Notes: generated by a model not told the origin, from the sequence alone. Shown: positions 8,861 through 17,593, counted from the first letter of the stretch. The stretch: DNA of 64,000 nt from Allomesorhizobium camelthorni (GCF_011045125.1 NZ_JAAKZF010000019.1:1-64000), one strand, 5' to 3'. Program-made: numbers and translations.

Positions 8861-9331
8861 ATGACCGAACGTTCCGTAACGCACGCCACCTTCGCTATCG
8901 AACGCACCTATGACGCCTCGCCGGAAAAGGTGTTCGCCGCCTTCGCCGACCCGACCGCGAAGCGCCGCTGGTTCGTGGAAGGCGAAGGCTGGCACATCGA
9001 CAAATTCGAGATGGACTTCCGCCCCGGCGGTATCGAAACCAGCGTCTTCCGTTTCGGTGACGGACCGACCGGGCGCAACGACACCGTCTATCAGGACATT
9101 GTGGAGAACCGCCGCATCATCGCCGCCTACACCATGATAATAGGCGGCAACCGGATCTCGGCCTCGCTCGCCACGACCGAGTTCGAGCCGGCCGGCGCCG
9201 GCACGCGGCTGATCTACACCGAACAGGGCGCGTTCCTGGATGGTCACGACAATCCGGCGCAGCGCGAATCCGGTTGCCGCGAGCTTCTGGAGGCGCTTGC
9301 GAAGCAACTGCAGCGCAGCGCAGCGGCCTGA
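8861..9331 (+). CDS. AHSA1/SRPBCC-domain protein
   Basis: 156 residues of the START-like SRPBCC fold, Activator of Hsp90 ATPase 1 type: FAIERTYDASPEKVFAAFAD, then RRWFVEGEGW, FRPGGIETSVF and a C-terminal helix ending ELLEALAKQL. These proteins have a hydrophobic ligand cavity; ligand and function are unknown. ATG 8861 follows AAGGAG with a suitable spacer. It sits directly behind the ArsR gene and in front of a GST and a RibD-like reductase, a small-gene cluster often seen in rhizobial accessory regions. Confidence 0.85.
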   Translation: MTERSVTHATFAIERTYDASPEKVFAAFADPTAKRRWFVEGEGWHIDKFEMDFRPGGIETSVFRFGDGPTGRNDTVYQDIVENRRIIAAYTMIIGGNRISASLATTEFEPAGAGTRLIYTEQGAFLDGHDNPAQRESGCRELLEALAKQLQRSAAA

Positions 9332-9346
9332 AGGGAGGACGGAACC

Positions 9347-9973
9347 ATGCGGAAACTTGAAGGCATGAAACTCCACCAGGGCGATGGCCCGAACTCCTAC
9401 CGGGTGCGCATTTTCCTCGCCGAAAAAGGCATCGAGGTTCCGATGGTCCGGGTCGATTTCGACAAGATGGAGCATCGCGCCCCGGAATTCCTCGAACTGA
9501 ACTCGCTCGGCCAGATCCCGGTGCTCGAACTCGATGACGGCACGGTGATCACCGAAAGCGTCGCCATCTGCCGCTATTTCGAGGCGCTCTATCCAACCTC
9601 GCCGCTGTTCGGCGCGAATGCCGTCGAACAGGGCAAGGTGGAGATGTGGAACCGGCGCGTGGAGTTCGAGATATTCGGCACGATCGGCAATGTGGCGCTG
9701 CATACGCAGGAGTTCTTCAAACACAGGCTGACGCAGTTTCCTGCTTTTGCCGAGACCCAGCGCGAGTTGCTGCCGCGCAAATGGGAATGGCTCGATGCTG
9801 AAATGGCTGACGGCCGCCCGTTCATCGCCGGGGACAGTTTTTCCGCCGCCGACATCACCGGCATGACCGTCTCGTGGCTGGGGGAGGTGTTCGGCATGCC
9901 GGTCCCCGAGGGCCTGCCGAACGTCGGACCTTGGCACGAGCGCGTTCGCGCGCGGCCGAGCTGGAACGCGTAG
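9347..9973 (+). CDS. glutathione S-transferase family protein
   Basis: A full-length, two-domain GST of 208 residues. The N-terminal thioredoxin-like domain shows NSYRVRIFLAEKGIEVP, the cis-Pro loop LGQIPVLELDDG and TESVAICRYFEALYP. The helical C-terminal domain contains GDSFSAADITGM, the N-capping motif of GST. Start ATG 9347 has GGGAGG upstream. It probably conjugates or binds glutathione in the cytosol; substrate unknown. Unlike the fragment about 850 bases upstream, nothing is missing, so the two are not one split gene. Confidence 0.9.
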   Translation: MRKLEGMKLHQGDGPNSYRVRIFLAEKGIEVPMVRVDFDKMEHRAPEFLELNSLGQIPVLELDDGTVITESVAICRYFEALYPTSPLFGANAVEQGKVEMWNRRVEFEIFGTIGNVALHTQEFFKHRLTQFPAFAETQRELLPRKWEWLDAEMADGRPFIAGDSFSAADITGMTVSWLGEVFGMPVPEGLPNVGPWHERVRARPSWNA

Positions 9974-10054
9974 CCGATACTGGAACGGCTGCGCCTTCGT
10001 CGCCAGCGCAACTGAACCGGACTTCGCCGTGCAAGGTGCGAGGAGGAGGCATTC

Positions 10055-10639
10055 ATGACGAAAGTAGTGCTGTCGTTTTCGATGTCGCTGGACGGCTTCG
10101 TCGCCGGTCCGGATGTCGGCACAGACGAGCCGATGGGACGCGGCGGCGAACGGCTGCACGATTGGCTGTTCAAGTCGTCGAGCGAGATCGACGCGGAAAA
10201 GGCACAGGAAATCTCGCAAAGAGTCGGCGCGACCATTGTTGGCCGCCGTACTTTCGATGTCGGGATCGGGCCGTGGGAGGACACGCCCTACCCCGTCCCG
10301 AGCTTCGTGCTCACGCATGAGAAGCGCGAGCCGCTTGCCATGAAGAGCGGCGTCTTCACCTTCGTTACCGACGGCATCGAGAGCGCGCTCAGCCGGGCGC
10401 GGGCGGCAGCGGGCGACGAGGACATTGTGGTGATGGGCGCGGACACCGCCCGGCAATATGTGGCTGCCGGGCTCGCCGACGAAATCGTCATCCAGATGGT
10501 GCCTGTCCTGATGGGCAAAGGCACAAAGCTGTTCGACCAACTCGAAGATCGGCAGATCGAGTTGACGCAGGTCAGCGCGGTCCAATCGCCGTCCGTCACG
10601 CATCTCATATATCGGCTCACGAAGGATTCCGAGCGATGA
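10055..10639 (+). CDS. dihydrofolate-reductase-fold protein (RibD C-terminal domain family)
   Basis: A 194-residue protein of the RibD_C/YyaP group. It begins KVVLSFSMSLDGFVAGPD, has VGRRTFD (the R-x-T motif of the family), ends the nucleotide site with VVMGADTARQYVAAGLADEI and closes with the strand motif VTHLIYRL. Members bind NADPH but most have no assigned substrate. It follows the GST after 81 bases, has AGGAGG upstream of its ATG, and looks like the last gene of the ArsR-led cluster; a short hairpin follows. Confidence 0.85.
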   Translation: MTKVVLSFSMSLDGFVAGPDVGTDEPMGRGGERLHDWLFKSSSEIDAEKAQEISQRVGATIVGRRTFDVGIGPWEDTPYPVPSFVLTHEKREPLAMKSGVFTFVTDGIESALSRARAAAGDEDIVVMGADTARQYVAAGLADEIVIQMVPVLMGKGTKLFDQLEDRQIELTQVSAVQSPSVTHLIYRLTKDSER

Positions 10640-10686
10640 GGAAAATCTTCCGTGCGATAGCGACCGAAGCGCGCATCCGTCCGCTT

Positions 10687-10704
10687 GCTGTCCTTCCGGA
10701 CAGC
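10687..10704 (+). terminator. possible terminator hairpin after the RibD-like gene
   Basis: A perfect 7-bp stem GCTGTCC / GGACAGC with a TTCC loop, 47 bases after the stop codon. No T-tract follows, so it is a weak terminator candidate or a transcript 3'-end stabiliser. Confidence 0.35.
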
Positions 10705-10748
10705 TAGCGTGCGGGCACGCTTTCATCATTGCCATGCTGTTTGCCGCA

Positions 10749-10828
10749 GGGGACAGTTTACTTTTTTCCGCCCGCGCGAACTTATCAACTGCCGCCGCCT
10801 TTCCGCGGAAACAAAGTAAACTGTCCCC
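10749..10828. repeat. REP-like palindrome, family F copy 1
   Basis: An 80-base imperfect palindrome bounded by GGGGACAGTTTACTTT and, on the other side, AAAGTAAACTGTCCCC. A second copy with the same 16-base arms and an unrelated loop lies at 32319-32397. This end sequence resembles, from memory, repeats associated with REP-type Y1 (RAYT/IS200-like) transposases; no such transposase is in the window. Confidence 0.7.
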
Positions 10829-11320
10829 GGCATGCGCTTCTCCTTTGCCACGCCCGCTTTCGCGTCTGGCTGTTGAGTAGAAGGGAAGACGGGCGGGCAG
10901 GAAAGCGCCGCACGAATTCGTATATAAGAACAGGCACTCCCATGCCCGCCCGTCCGGTGTCTGTCGCCCAGTCGGCCGATCACACGCCCCGCTCCATGTT
11001 CTTTCCATGGACAATGACGCGCGGATGATCCGCCTCCCTCACGAAGCATTGGCGCTTCGCTCCGGAATGCCGGCCCGTCGGACGCCCTCGGAGCCATGGG
11101 TTCCGATCCCATGGCGGGAGGTCACCGCCGTCCTGCCTGATACCCGGTGCGCACCAGGTCCCGCCAGAACGGTGGAGAGATTATGCGCGAGGGGCAGGAT
11201 GTGTGAACAAATTTGGTGCGAAAATCTTCCCGCCGGCTGTTATCCCATTGGCCCGCAACAGTTCTTTTTGTGAACGAGCGGGAATGGAGGTGGATTCTAT
11301 CCACGTTTGAGGGCGCAGCG

Positions 11321-11420
11321 CCCCCTCCACCGCCTTCGGCGGTCCCCCTCCCCCGTAAACGGGGGAGGATCAGCAGCGGCAACGCCGGTTCCTTCCCTGC
11401 GAAGCGGGGGAGGGGACCGC
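11321..11420. repeat. intergenic palindromic repeat, family A copy 1
   Basis: GC-rich ~100-base repeat with the family A pattern: CCCCCTCCACCGCC, then CCCCCTCCCCCGTAAACGGG, a short variable centre, and GCGAAGCGGGGGAGGGGACC. It lies just beyond the 3' end of the dehydratase gene. Three further copies are at 22653, 27815 and 42839. Confidence 0.8.
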
Positions 11421-11424
11421 CGGC

Positions 11425-13227
11425 TCAGTGATTATCCCTGGGAACGCCGCTGGTCTGGGCTACGCGCTGGTATTTTACGGCGGGTTTCAGCACCATGCCC
11501 TCCGAGAACTGGTCGACCATGCCGCGCTGGATCTCCTGCCATGGCGTCTGGTGGCCGGGGAAAGCATAGCCGCCATTGCCGGCAAGCGCCTTGCGGCGGG
11601 CGGCCAGTTCCTCGTCGTTTATGAGAATATCGGCCGAGCCTTTGTTCAGATCGATGCGGACGCGGTCGCCCGATTTAAGAAGTGCTAGCCCGCCGCCGAC
11701 CGCCGCCTCCGGCGAGGCGTTGAGGATGGAAGGGGTGCCCGAGGTGCCGGACTGGCGGCCGTCGCCTATGCAGGGCAGCGAGTGGATGCCGCGTTTGATG
11801 AGATAGGCGGGCGGCTGCATGTTGACCACCTCGGCGCCGCCGGGATAGCCAACCGGCCCCGCGCCGCGCATGAACAGCACGCAATACTCGTCAATGTTCT
11901 CGGCCGGGTCGTCGATGCGGGCGTGGTAATCCTCCGGTCCGTCGAACACGACGGCCCTGCCCTCGAAGGCCTCCGGATCTTTAGGATTGGACAGATAGCG
12001 GTCGCGGAACTCCTTCGAGATGACGCTGGTCTTCATGATCGCGGAATCGAAGAGATTGCCCTTCAGATTGATGAAGCCGGCGTCGCGCATCATCGGATCG
12101 GCGGCCGGCCGGATGACCTCGTGGTTCAGGTTTTCGACGTCCCGGCAATTGTCGCCGATCGAGGCGCCGTTGACGGTGAGCGCGGCGGGATGCGGCAGCA
12201 GGCCGGCCTTCATCAACTCCATCACCACAGCCGGCACGCCGCCGGCATGATGATAGTCCTCGCCGAGATATTCGCCGGCCGGCTGGAGATTGACGAGCAG
12301 CGGAATGCGGTGGCCGACCGCCTGCCAGTCGTCATTGTCGAGCTTGACGCCGAGATGGCGAGCGATGGCGTTGAGATGGATCGGTGCGTTGGTGGAGCCG
12401 CCGATCGCCGAATTGACGACGATGGCGTTTTCGAATGCCTGGCGCGTCATGATGTCGGAGGGCTTCAGGTCCTCGTGCACCATGGCGACGATGCGTTTTC
12501 CCGTCTCGTAGGAGATCTGGCCGCGCTCGCGATAGGGCGCGGGAATGGCGGCGGAGCCGGGAAGCTGCATACCGAGCGCCTCGGCCAGCGAGTTCATCGT
12601 CGTGGCGGTGCCCATGGTGTTGCAGTAGCCGACCGAGGGGGCCGAGGAGGCGACGATGTCCATGAATTCGTCATAGCCGATCTCGCCGGCCGAGAGGCGC
12701 TGGCGCGATTCCCAGACGATGGTGCCGGAGCCGGTGCGCTTGCCCTTGTGCCAGCCATTGAGCATAGGCCCGACCGACAAAGCGATGGCCGGAATATTGA
12801 CGGTGGCCGCCGCCATCAGCATGGCCGGCGTTGTCTTATCGCATCCGATGGTGAGCACGACGCCGTCGAGCGGGTAGCCGTAGAGCACCTCGACCAGGCT
12901 GAGATAGGCGAGGTTGCGGTCGAGCGAAGCGGTCGGGCGCTTACCGGTCTCCTGGATCGGGTGGCAGGGAAACTCGAACGGGATGCCGCCGGCCGAAACG
13001 ATGCCCTCACGCACCCGCCTGGCGAGTTCGAGATGATGGCGGTTGCAGGGCGACAGGTCGGAACCGGTCTGGGCGATGCCGATCAGCGGCTTGCCCGACT
13101 GGAGCTCGGCCCGCGTCAGCCCGTAATTCAGATAGCGCTCGAGATAGAGCGCGGTCATGCCGGGATTATCGGGATTGTCGAACCACTCCTGCGAGCGGAA
13201 TTTCTTCTTCGTTGTCGGGCCAGCCAT
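11425..13227 (-). CDS. IlvD/Edd-family aldonate dehydratase, XylD (xylonate dehydratase)-like
   Basis: A 600-residue Fe-S dehydratase. The cluster-binding cysteines sit in LSPCNRHH (~Cys62), IGCDKTTPA (~Cys130) and [14 protein letters not shown] (~Cys201), and the C-terminal half has [19 protein letters not shown]. The N-terminus [20 protein letters not shown] and the CHPI...[10 protein letters not shown] segment closely resemble, from memory, Caulobacter XylD rather than IlvD proper, so a sugar-acid substrate (pentonate or hexonate) is more likely than dihydroxyisovalerate. No pentose pathway partner is adjacent, so the substrate remains open. It is transcribed alone on this strand. Confidence 0.88.
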   Translation of the reverse strand: MAGPTTKKKFRSQEWFDNPDNPGMTALYLERYLNYGLTRAELQSGKPLIGIAQTGSDLSPCNRHHLELARRVREGIVSAGGIPFEFPCHPIQETGKRPTASLDRNLAYLSLVEVLYGYPLDGVVLTIGCDKTTPAMLMAAATVNIPAIALSVGPMLNGWHKGKRTGSGTIVWESRQRLSAGEIGYDEFMDIVASSAPSVGYCNTMGTATTMNSLAEALGMQLPGSAAIPAPYRERGQISYETGKRIVAMVHEDLKPSDIMTRQAFENAIVVNSAIGGSTNAPIHLNAIARHLGVKLDNDDWQAVGHRIPLLVNLQPAGEYLGEDYHHAGGVPAVVMELMKAGLLPHPAALTVNGASIGDNCRDVENLNHEVIRPAADPMMRDAGFINLKGNLFDSAIMKTSVISKEFRDRYLSNPKDPEAFEGRAVVFDGPEDYHARIDDPAENIDEYCVLFMRGAGPVGYPGGAEVVNMQPPAYLIKRGIHSLPCIGDGRQSGTSGTPSILNASPEAAVGGGLALLKSGDRVRIDLNKGSADILINDEELAARRKALAGNGGYAFPGHQTPWQEIQRGMVDQFSEGMVLKPAVKYQRVAQTSGVPRDNH

Positions 13228-13424
13228 GACATTCTCCGGAAATCAGTTTCCGCAACCGATATGACAACGCTTTCAGAGCAGCAAGTGCCATCGGCAGGGC
13301 CAGCGCGTATTTGTCGTTTTTGTCTGACAAATAGCCGCACGGCAAGACGACCCTCATCACGGCGGCCATGGACAGAAGGCGGGCGCTGCGCTACGCCTCT
13401 CGGCAGCTAGCTCAGGAGGGTTTC

Positions 13425-13877
13425 ATGTCTTTGGTGATCGAAGGCGAGGAGAGGATTTCGGCGCCCATCCACAAGGTCTGGGAAGCGCTGAACGATGCGG
13501 AAGTGCTGAGAGCCAGCATTCCCGGATGCCAGAGCCTGGAAAAGAAATCCGACAGCGAACTGGCAGCGACCGTGGTGCTGAAGATCGGCCCGATCAAGGC
13601 GACGTTTGCCGGCGAGGTGACGCTTGCCAACCTCAACCCGCCGCATTCCTACACGATTTCCGGCGAAGGCAAGGGCGGCGTCGCCGGCTTCGCCAAGGGC
13701 GGCGCCGACGTGAAGCTCGCCGAGGACGGCCCGGGCAAGACGGTGCTGACCTATGAGGCCAAGGCCGATGTCGGCGGCAAGATCGCGCAGCTCGGCAGCC
13801 GGCTGATTCAGTCGACCTCGAAGAAGCTGGCGGGGCAGTTTTTCGCGACGTTCAACGAAAAGGTGAGCGGGGGCTGA
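13425..13877 (+). CDS. CoxG-like SRPBCC protein (carbon monoxide dehydrogenase subunit G family)
   Basis: 150 residues matching the CoxG/PF06240 family: GEERISAPIHKVWEALNDAEVLRASIPGCQSLEK, then LKIGPIKATFAGEVTLANLNPP, GKGGVAGFAKGGADVKL and a closing helix LAGQFFATFNEKV. CoxG-type proteins help mature or anchor molybdenum hydroxylases in CO-oxidising bacteria, but many free-standing members occur without coxMSL. None of those genes is here, so the role is uncertain. Start ATG 13425 follows AGGAGGG; the frame is open further upstream from 13368. Divergent from the dehydratase with ~200 bases between. Confidence 0.85.
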   Translation: MSLVIEGEERISAPIHKVWEALNDAEVLRASIPGCQSLEKKSDSELAATVVLKIGPIKATFAGEVTLANLNPPHSYTISGEGKGGVAGFAKGGADVKLAEDGPGKTVLTYEAKADVGGKIAQLGSRLIQSTSKKLAGQFFATFNEKVSGG

Positions 13878-13944
13878 AGGAGTTCAAGTTGAATGCCTGC
13901 GGTTAGCCGCCCTGCGGATGGTGCGGACCTTCATTTGACGCCGG

Positions 13945-14078
13945 CGCTGCCCCTCATCCCCCTGCCGGGACCTTCTCCCCGTGAACGGGGAGAAGGGAGA
14001 AGCGGCGACGTTGCGGCCAGCCCCTTCTCCCCGTCACTATACGGGGAGAAGGTCCCGGCAGGGGGATGAGGGGCAGCG
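13945..14078. repeat. intergenic palindromic repeat, family C copy 1
   Basis: A long palindrome whose outer arms are CGCTGCCCCTCATCCCCCTG and its complement, with the inner unit CCTTCTCCCCGTGAACGGGG repeated in inverted form. It lies between the convergent CoxG-like and Mrp genes, where it could serve as a bidirectional terminator or processing site. Other copies are near 30851 and 45820. Confidence 0.8.
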
Positions 14079-14092
14079 CAGAGGGGAAATAG

Positions 14093-15283
14093 CTACTCGA
14101 ACACGATGTTCGGCACGGAAGCCTCGGCGGCGGCGCGCTCCTCGGTCACCCGTTCCCATACCTTGCTGGCGATGCCGCGGTATATCTTGGCTTCGGGTCC
14201 CTCGGAATTGGACACCACGACCGGCGATCCGGAATCCGACGTTTCGCGGATTTCCATCTGCAGCGGCACCTCGCCGAGGAAGGTGACGCCGAGGCGCTCG
14301 GCCTCCTTGCGCGCGCCGCCATGACCGAAGATGTCGTAGCGCTTGCCGGTATCGGGCGCGACGAAGTAGCTCATATTCTCGACGATGCCGAGGAGCGGCA
14401 CGTCGACCTTCTTGAACATGTTCAGGCCCTTGCGGGCGTCGATCAGGGCAAGATCCTGCGGCGTCGAGACGATGACGGCGCCGGCCAGCGGCACCTGCTG
14501 CGCCATCGTCAGCTGGGCGTCGCCGGTTCCGGGCGGCATGTCGACCACCAGAATATCGAGTTCGCCCCATTCGACCTCACGCAGCATCTGCGTCAGCGCC
14601 GACATGACCATCGGCCCGCGCCAGATCATCGGGGTTTCCTCGTCAACGAGGAAACCCATCGACATGACTTTCAGCCCGTATTTTTCCATCGGCTTCAGAA
14701 CCTTGCCGTCGACGGTCTGCGGGCGGCCATGGATATCTAGAAGCCGCGGCATGGACGGGCCGTAAATGTCGGCGTCGAGCACGCCGACCTTGAGGCCATT
14801 GGCCAGAAGCCCGAGCGCGATGTTGATGGCCGTGGTCGACTTACCGACGCCGCCCTTGCCGGAAGCGACCGCGATGATCGCGCCGACGCCCGGCACGCCG
14901 CGCTTGCCTTGGGTGCGAGAGGGCGGCGCGTGCGGAGCAGGCCTTGGTGCGGCGGCAGCAGAGTGGCGCGGGGCGGGTGCGGCCGGCCTTGGCGGGGCGG
15001 GCCGCGGCGGCACCGGCGCCTCCATGCCGCCGCCCTTCTTTTCGGCGGTCAGCGCCACCATGGCGCCGGCGACGCCAGGCATTGCCTTGACCACGCGCTC
15101 GGCGGCGGCGCGCAGCGGCTCCATTTCCCTGGCGCGCTCGGCCGGCACGGTGATCGAGAAGAACACCTTGGAATCGGCGATGAAGATGTCCGAGACCAGG
15201 CCGAGGTCGACGATGTTGCCGGTGAAATCCGGCCCGTTGACGGTCCTGAGGCGCTCGATGACGGCTTCCTTGGTGACGGGCAT
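14093..15283 (-). CDS. Mrp/ApbC (NBP35-type) P-loop ATPase, cysteine-free
   Basis: A 396-residue Fe-S carrier-type ATPase. An N-terminal FSCA/DUF59 domain (residues ~1-85, VIERLRTVNGPDFTGNIVDLG) is joined by a Pro/Ala linker (~90-125) to a deviant Walker A, VASGKGGVGKST, with DADIYGPSMPRL, DMPPGTGD and the switch STPQDLALIDARKG. Family members assemble or deliver Fe-S clusters. The usual CxxC near ENMSYF is here replaced by VAPDTG, and I find no cysteine anywhere in the protein, so cluster binding must use other residues or partners. ATG 15283 is chosen because the DUF59 domain begins there. Confidence 0.92.
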   Translation of the reverse strand: MPVTKEAVIERLRTVNGPDFTGNIVDLGLVSDIFIADSKVFFSITVPAERAREMEPLRAAAERVVKAMPGVAGAMVALTAEKKGGGMEAPVPPRPAPPRPAAPAPRHSAAAAPRPAPHAPPSRTQGKRGVPGVGAIIAVASGKGGVGKSTTAINIALGLLANGLKVGVLDADIYGPSMPRLLDIHGRPQTVDGKVLKPMEKYGLKVMSMGFLVDEETPMIWRGPMVMSALTQMLREVEWGELDILVVDMPPGTGDAQLTMAQQVPLAGAVIVSTPQDLALIDARKGLNMFKKVDVPLLGIVENMSYFVAPDTGKRYDIFGHGGARKEAERLGVTFLGEVPLQMEIRETSDSGSPVVVSNSEGPEAKIYRGIASKVWERVTEERAAAEASVPNIVFE

Positions 15284-15507
15284 TCGCGGCTCTTTCTGTT
15301 CTCGTTTGGGGTTCAGATAATGCAGTTCGGGGTCAGAACCAAGCGCCATGGCCGCATCGTCCCGGCGGGAACATTTCGCGGGCGGCGTCCGTTGGGCCCG
15401 TGACAGGCGCAACAGTCGGGATTCGTCAGGAAAAATTGTCGCGCGGTGTCGGAACGGGCGACCGCCGAACGTCCTTGGCATAGCGACGATGCTCACAGGA
15501 GGCGACC

Positions 15508-15885
15508 ATGCTTGGAAACAGGAATGCGACGGCCAATATCGCGGTGAAGGATCTGGCGAAGGCCGGCGACTTCTACCAAAACACGCTCGGACTGAAGCCG
15601 GTCGGCCGGGAAGGCGAGGAGGTGATCGTGTTCGCCAGCGGCGACACGCTGATCAATGTCTACCGCTCCGAATTCGCCGGCACCAACAAGGCGACGGCCG
15701 TGACCTGGACGGTCGGCGACGACATCGGCAAGATCGTCAAGGCACTGGAGGACAAGGGCGTGCCGTTCGAACACTATGAATGGCCGGGCGTCACCATGGA
15801 CGGCCACATCCACGTCATGGGCGACATGAAGGTCGCCTGGTTCAAGGATCCCGAGGGCAACATCCTGAACCTGATCAACCAATAG
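15508..15885 (+). CDS. VOC-superfamily (glyoxalase-like) protein
   Basis: A 125-residue vicinal-oxygen-chelate protein. It shows the paired beta-alpha-beta units: NATANIAVKDLAKAGDFYQNTLGLKPV at the N-terminus and GHIHVMGDMKVAWFKDPEGNILNLI at the C-terminus. The typical ligands (His of HIHV, Glu of PEGN) can be picked out, but one N-terminal ligand is not obvious. Dioxygenase, isomerase and drug-binding functions all occur in the family; I assign none. ATG 15508 follows AGGAGG. It ends nine bases before the antitoxin stop codon on the other strand. Confidence 0.83.
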   Translation: MLGNRNATANIAVKDLAKAGDFYQNTLGLKPVGREGEEVIVFASGDTLINVYRSEFAGTNKATAVTWTVGDDIGKIVKALEDKGVPFEHYEWPGVTMDGHIHVMGDMKVAWFKDPEGNILNLINQ

Positions 15886-15894
15886 GCGGGCAGG

Positions 15895-16194
15895 TCAGGA
15901 GGCGAGCGCTCGACGCGCGGCCTCCGGCTCCTTGTCGATGATGCGAAGAAGCGCCGTCATTGCTGCGTCGGGCTTTCTGCGACCCTGCTCATAGGATTCC
16001 ATGGTCCGTGCGGAAATCTGAAAGTCCGCTTCGAACGCCTTCGTGCTCCGCGCCACCTTGCGACGAATGTTCCGAATCTTCTCCGGGGTCAGAACGTCGG
16101 CAGGAACTTCGTAGCTTTCCACTTCGATCTCGCCACGAAGGTGCGCCGCCATCTCCTCGAACGCTTCCACGAGATCGGCTCCGATCCGGCTCAT
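15895..16194 (-). CDS. Xre-family antitoxin (HigA/NadS-like)
   Basis: A 99-residue helix-turn-helix protein: ADVLTPEKIRNIRRKVARSTKAFEADFQISARTMESYEQGRRKPD is a typical Xre/HigA-type motif region with the recognition helix around ARTMESYEQG. The start ATG 16194 follows AAGGAGA. It lies 22 bases downstream of a RelE/HigB-type toxin gene, and toxin-first order is typical for higBA and related loci. It would neutralise the toxin and repress the shared promoter. Because the toxin frame is interrupted, the antitoxin may be an orphan now. Confidence 0.85.
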   Translation of the reverse strand: MSRIGADLVEAFEEMAAHLRGEIEVESYEVPADVLTPEKIRNIRRKVARSTKAFEADFQISARTMESYEQGRRKPDAAMTALLRIIDKEPEAARRALAS

Positions 16195-16216
16195 CTTCTG
16201 TCTCCTTTCAGGCTTT

Positions 16217-16517
16217 CTATCGTCGCCAAATCGCCTTCCGCTGATCAGGCGACAGATCATCGCGCTCATTCTTCGGATTTGCCGTCATCATATAGATCGC
16301 TTCTTCCACCGCGACATAGTAGATAACGCGGCCGCCGCCGCTCTTGCCCTCTTCCCGGAAGCGCAAACCGCGCCTTCCGTACGCCGCGCAGACCTTTGAT
16401 AATCGGATGGGCTTCAGGCGCAGCGATCAGTTCGGCCTCAACCTGTCGCATTGCTTCATCATCGAGGCTCATATGCGCCATCGCGCGCAGATAGGGCTTG
16501 AGCCGGACAACTTTCAT
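16217..16517 (-). pseudogene. RelE/HigB-type toxin gene with a +1 frameshift
   Basis: The N-terminal half (KVVRLKPYLRAMAHMSLDDEA ... HPIIKGLRGVRKAR) is in one frame. The rest is in another and reads, if one base is removed at the GGTTTGCG around 16369, RLRFREEGKSGGGRVIYYV, then AVEEAIYMM ... KNERDDLSPDQRKAIWRR, the typical C-terminal part of RelE/ParE-superfamily mRNA interferases. Without correction the protein ends early in a junk tail. The stop of the restored frame is at 16217-16219, just before the antitoxin. Start ATG 16517 has no clear ribosome-binding site. A sequencing error is the main alternative to true inactivation. Confidence 0.75.
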
Positions 16518-16649
16518 TGTCACGAATTTACTACATCGAAAAATACGTCAATGTCGTAGCTAACGCGCTGCTGTTGAAATTTGGTGCCGGCTTGCGCGTT
16601 ATACCGTTTTCCTGGACGCTGCCAGGAACCGCTAAACGGCGAAAGTTCC

Positions 16650-17549
16650 ATGATCGACAAACTCGAATTCTTCATCGCGCTCGCCAAGGAGCAGCATTTC
16701 GGCCGGGCTGCGGAGGAACTCGGCATCACGCAGCCGACGCTGTCGGCTGCGATCAAGCAGCTCGAGGACACGCTCGGCGTCATGCTGGTCAAGCGCGGCT
16801 CGCGTTTTCAGGGGCTGACGCCGGAAGGCGTCCAGGTGCTTGTCTGGGCGCGGCGCATTGTCGGCGACGCGCGCACCATGCGCGAGGAAATGCGCGCCGC
16901 CCGCCACGGGCTTTCGGGCCGCATCCGCATCGCCGCCGTCCCGACGGCGCTCGCCATGGTGCAGCGTCTGACCACGCCGTTTCGCGAAAAACATCCGGGC
17001 GTCACGTTCCAGATCCTGTCGCGCACCTCTATCGAGGTGCTGTCGCTGCTCGGAAATTTCGAGATCGACGCCGGCATCACCTATCTCGACAACGAGCCGC
17101 TCGGGCGTGTCACCTCGGTGCCGCTCTATTCGGAGCGCTACCAGCTCATCACGGCGGGCGGCACCGCTCTGTCGGAGCGAAGCCAGGTGACCTGGGCGGA
17201 GATCAGCCGGCTGCCGCTCTGCCTTCTGACGCCGGACATGCAGAACCGGCGCATCATCGACCAGCATTTGGCCGAGGCCGGCACGGAGGTGCGCCCGACG
17301 CTCGAATCCAACTCGATGATCGTGCTGTTCTCGCACATAAGAACCGGCAAATGGTCGTCGATCATGCCGCTTAACCTCGCCGAGACGTTCGGCTTTTCCG
17401 AGCCGATCCGCGCCATCCCGATCGTCGAACCGGATGCCAGCCACCTGGTGGGTCTCGTCGCGGCGCCGCGCGAGCCGCACACGCCGCTGGTGGCGGCGCT
17501 TCTGGACGAAGCCATGACGCTGGCTGACGATTTGAAGAAGCGGCTCTAG
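16650..17549 (+). CDS. LysR-type regulator, probable regulator of the formate dehydrogenase operon
   Basis: A 299-residue LysR-family regulator. N-terminal HTH: LEFFIALAKEQHFGRAAEELG followed by ITQPTLSAAIKQLEDTLGV. The remaining ~210 residues form the periplasmic-binding-protein-like effector domain (GRIRIAAVPTALAMVQRLT ... AGITYLDNEPL). It lies directly upstream of fdsG on the same strand, the arrangement seen in other fds clusters, and a T-N11-A palindrome occurs in the gap. I infer that it activates fds genes in response to formate or a related signal. The frame is open upstream to 16581, but the family N-terminus begins at ATG 16650. Confidence 0.88.
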   Translation: MIDKLEFFIALAKEQHFGRAAEELGITQPTLSAAIKQLEDTLGVMLVKRGSRFQGLTPEGVQVLVWARRIVGDARTMREEMRAARHGLSGRIRIAAVPTALAMVQRLTTPFREKHPGVTFQILSRTSIEVLSLLGNFEIDAGITYLDNEPLGRVTSVPLYSERYQLITAGGTALSERSQVTWAEISRLPLCLLTPDMQNRRIIDQHLAEAGTEVRPTLESNSMIVLFSHIRTGKWSSIMPLNLAETFGFSEPIRAIPIVEPDASHLVGLVAAPREPHTPLVAALLDEAMTLADDLKKRL

Positions 17550-17576
17550 GCTAAATCCTCTGCAGACGGAAAGCTT

Positions 17577-17593
17577 GATAGATTTTTTCTATC
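17577..17593. promoter_or_regulatory. LysR-type box upstream of fdsG
   Basis: GATAGA-TTTTT-TCTATC is an inverted repeat containing a T-N11-A core (TAGATTTTTTCTA), the standard half-site arrangement for LysR-type regulators. It is 93 bases before the fdsG start, a typical recognition-site position. The symmetry is seen; binding by the adjacent LysR is inferred. Confidence 0.55.

Larger units (their letters stand above)
10640..11320. other. unexplained intergenic region with hairpins
   Basis: About 680 bases without a gene I can support. It holds a GCTGTCC-TTCC-GGACAGC hairpin at 10687-10704, the GGGGACAGTTTACTTT palindrome at 10749-10828, and a hairpin CCATGGG-TTCCGAT-CCCATGG near 11095-11115 that imitates a tRNA T-arm but has no matching acceptor stem. 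Short open frames on both strands have no recognisable domain. It may be the remains of a decayed gene or mobile element. Confidence 0.4.

Noticed and set aside
8132-11014. 960-codon minus-strand open frame across the ArsR-to-RibD region
   Set aside because: It spans five plus-strand genes with clear families and itself has no recognisable domain.
11090-11120. tRNA-like hairpin with TTCCGAT loop
   Set aside because: It imitates a T-arm, but no matching acceptor stem, anticodon arm or D-arm can be built around it.
11425-13227. Dihydroxyacid dehydratase IlvD of branched-chain amino-acid synthesis
   Set aside because: N-terminal and central segments follow the XylD-type aldonate dehydratase pattern instead, so the ilvD symbol is not justified.
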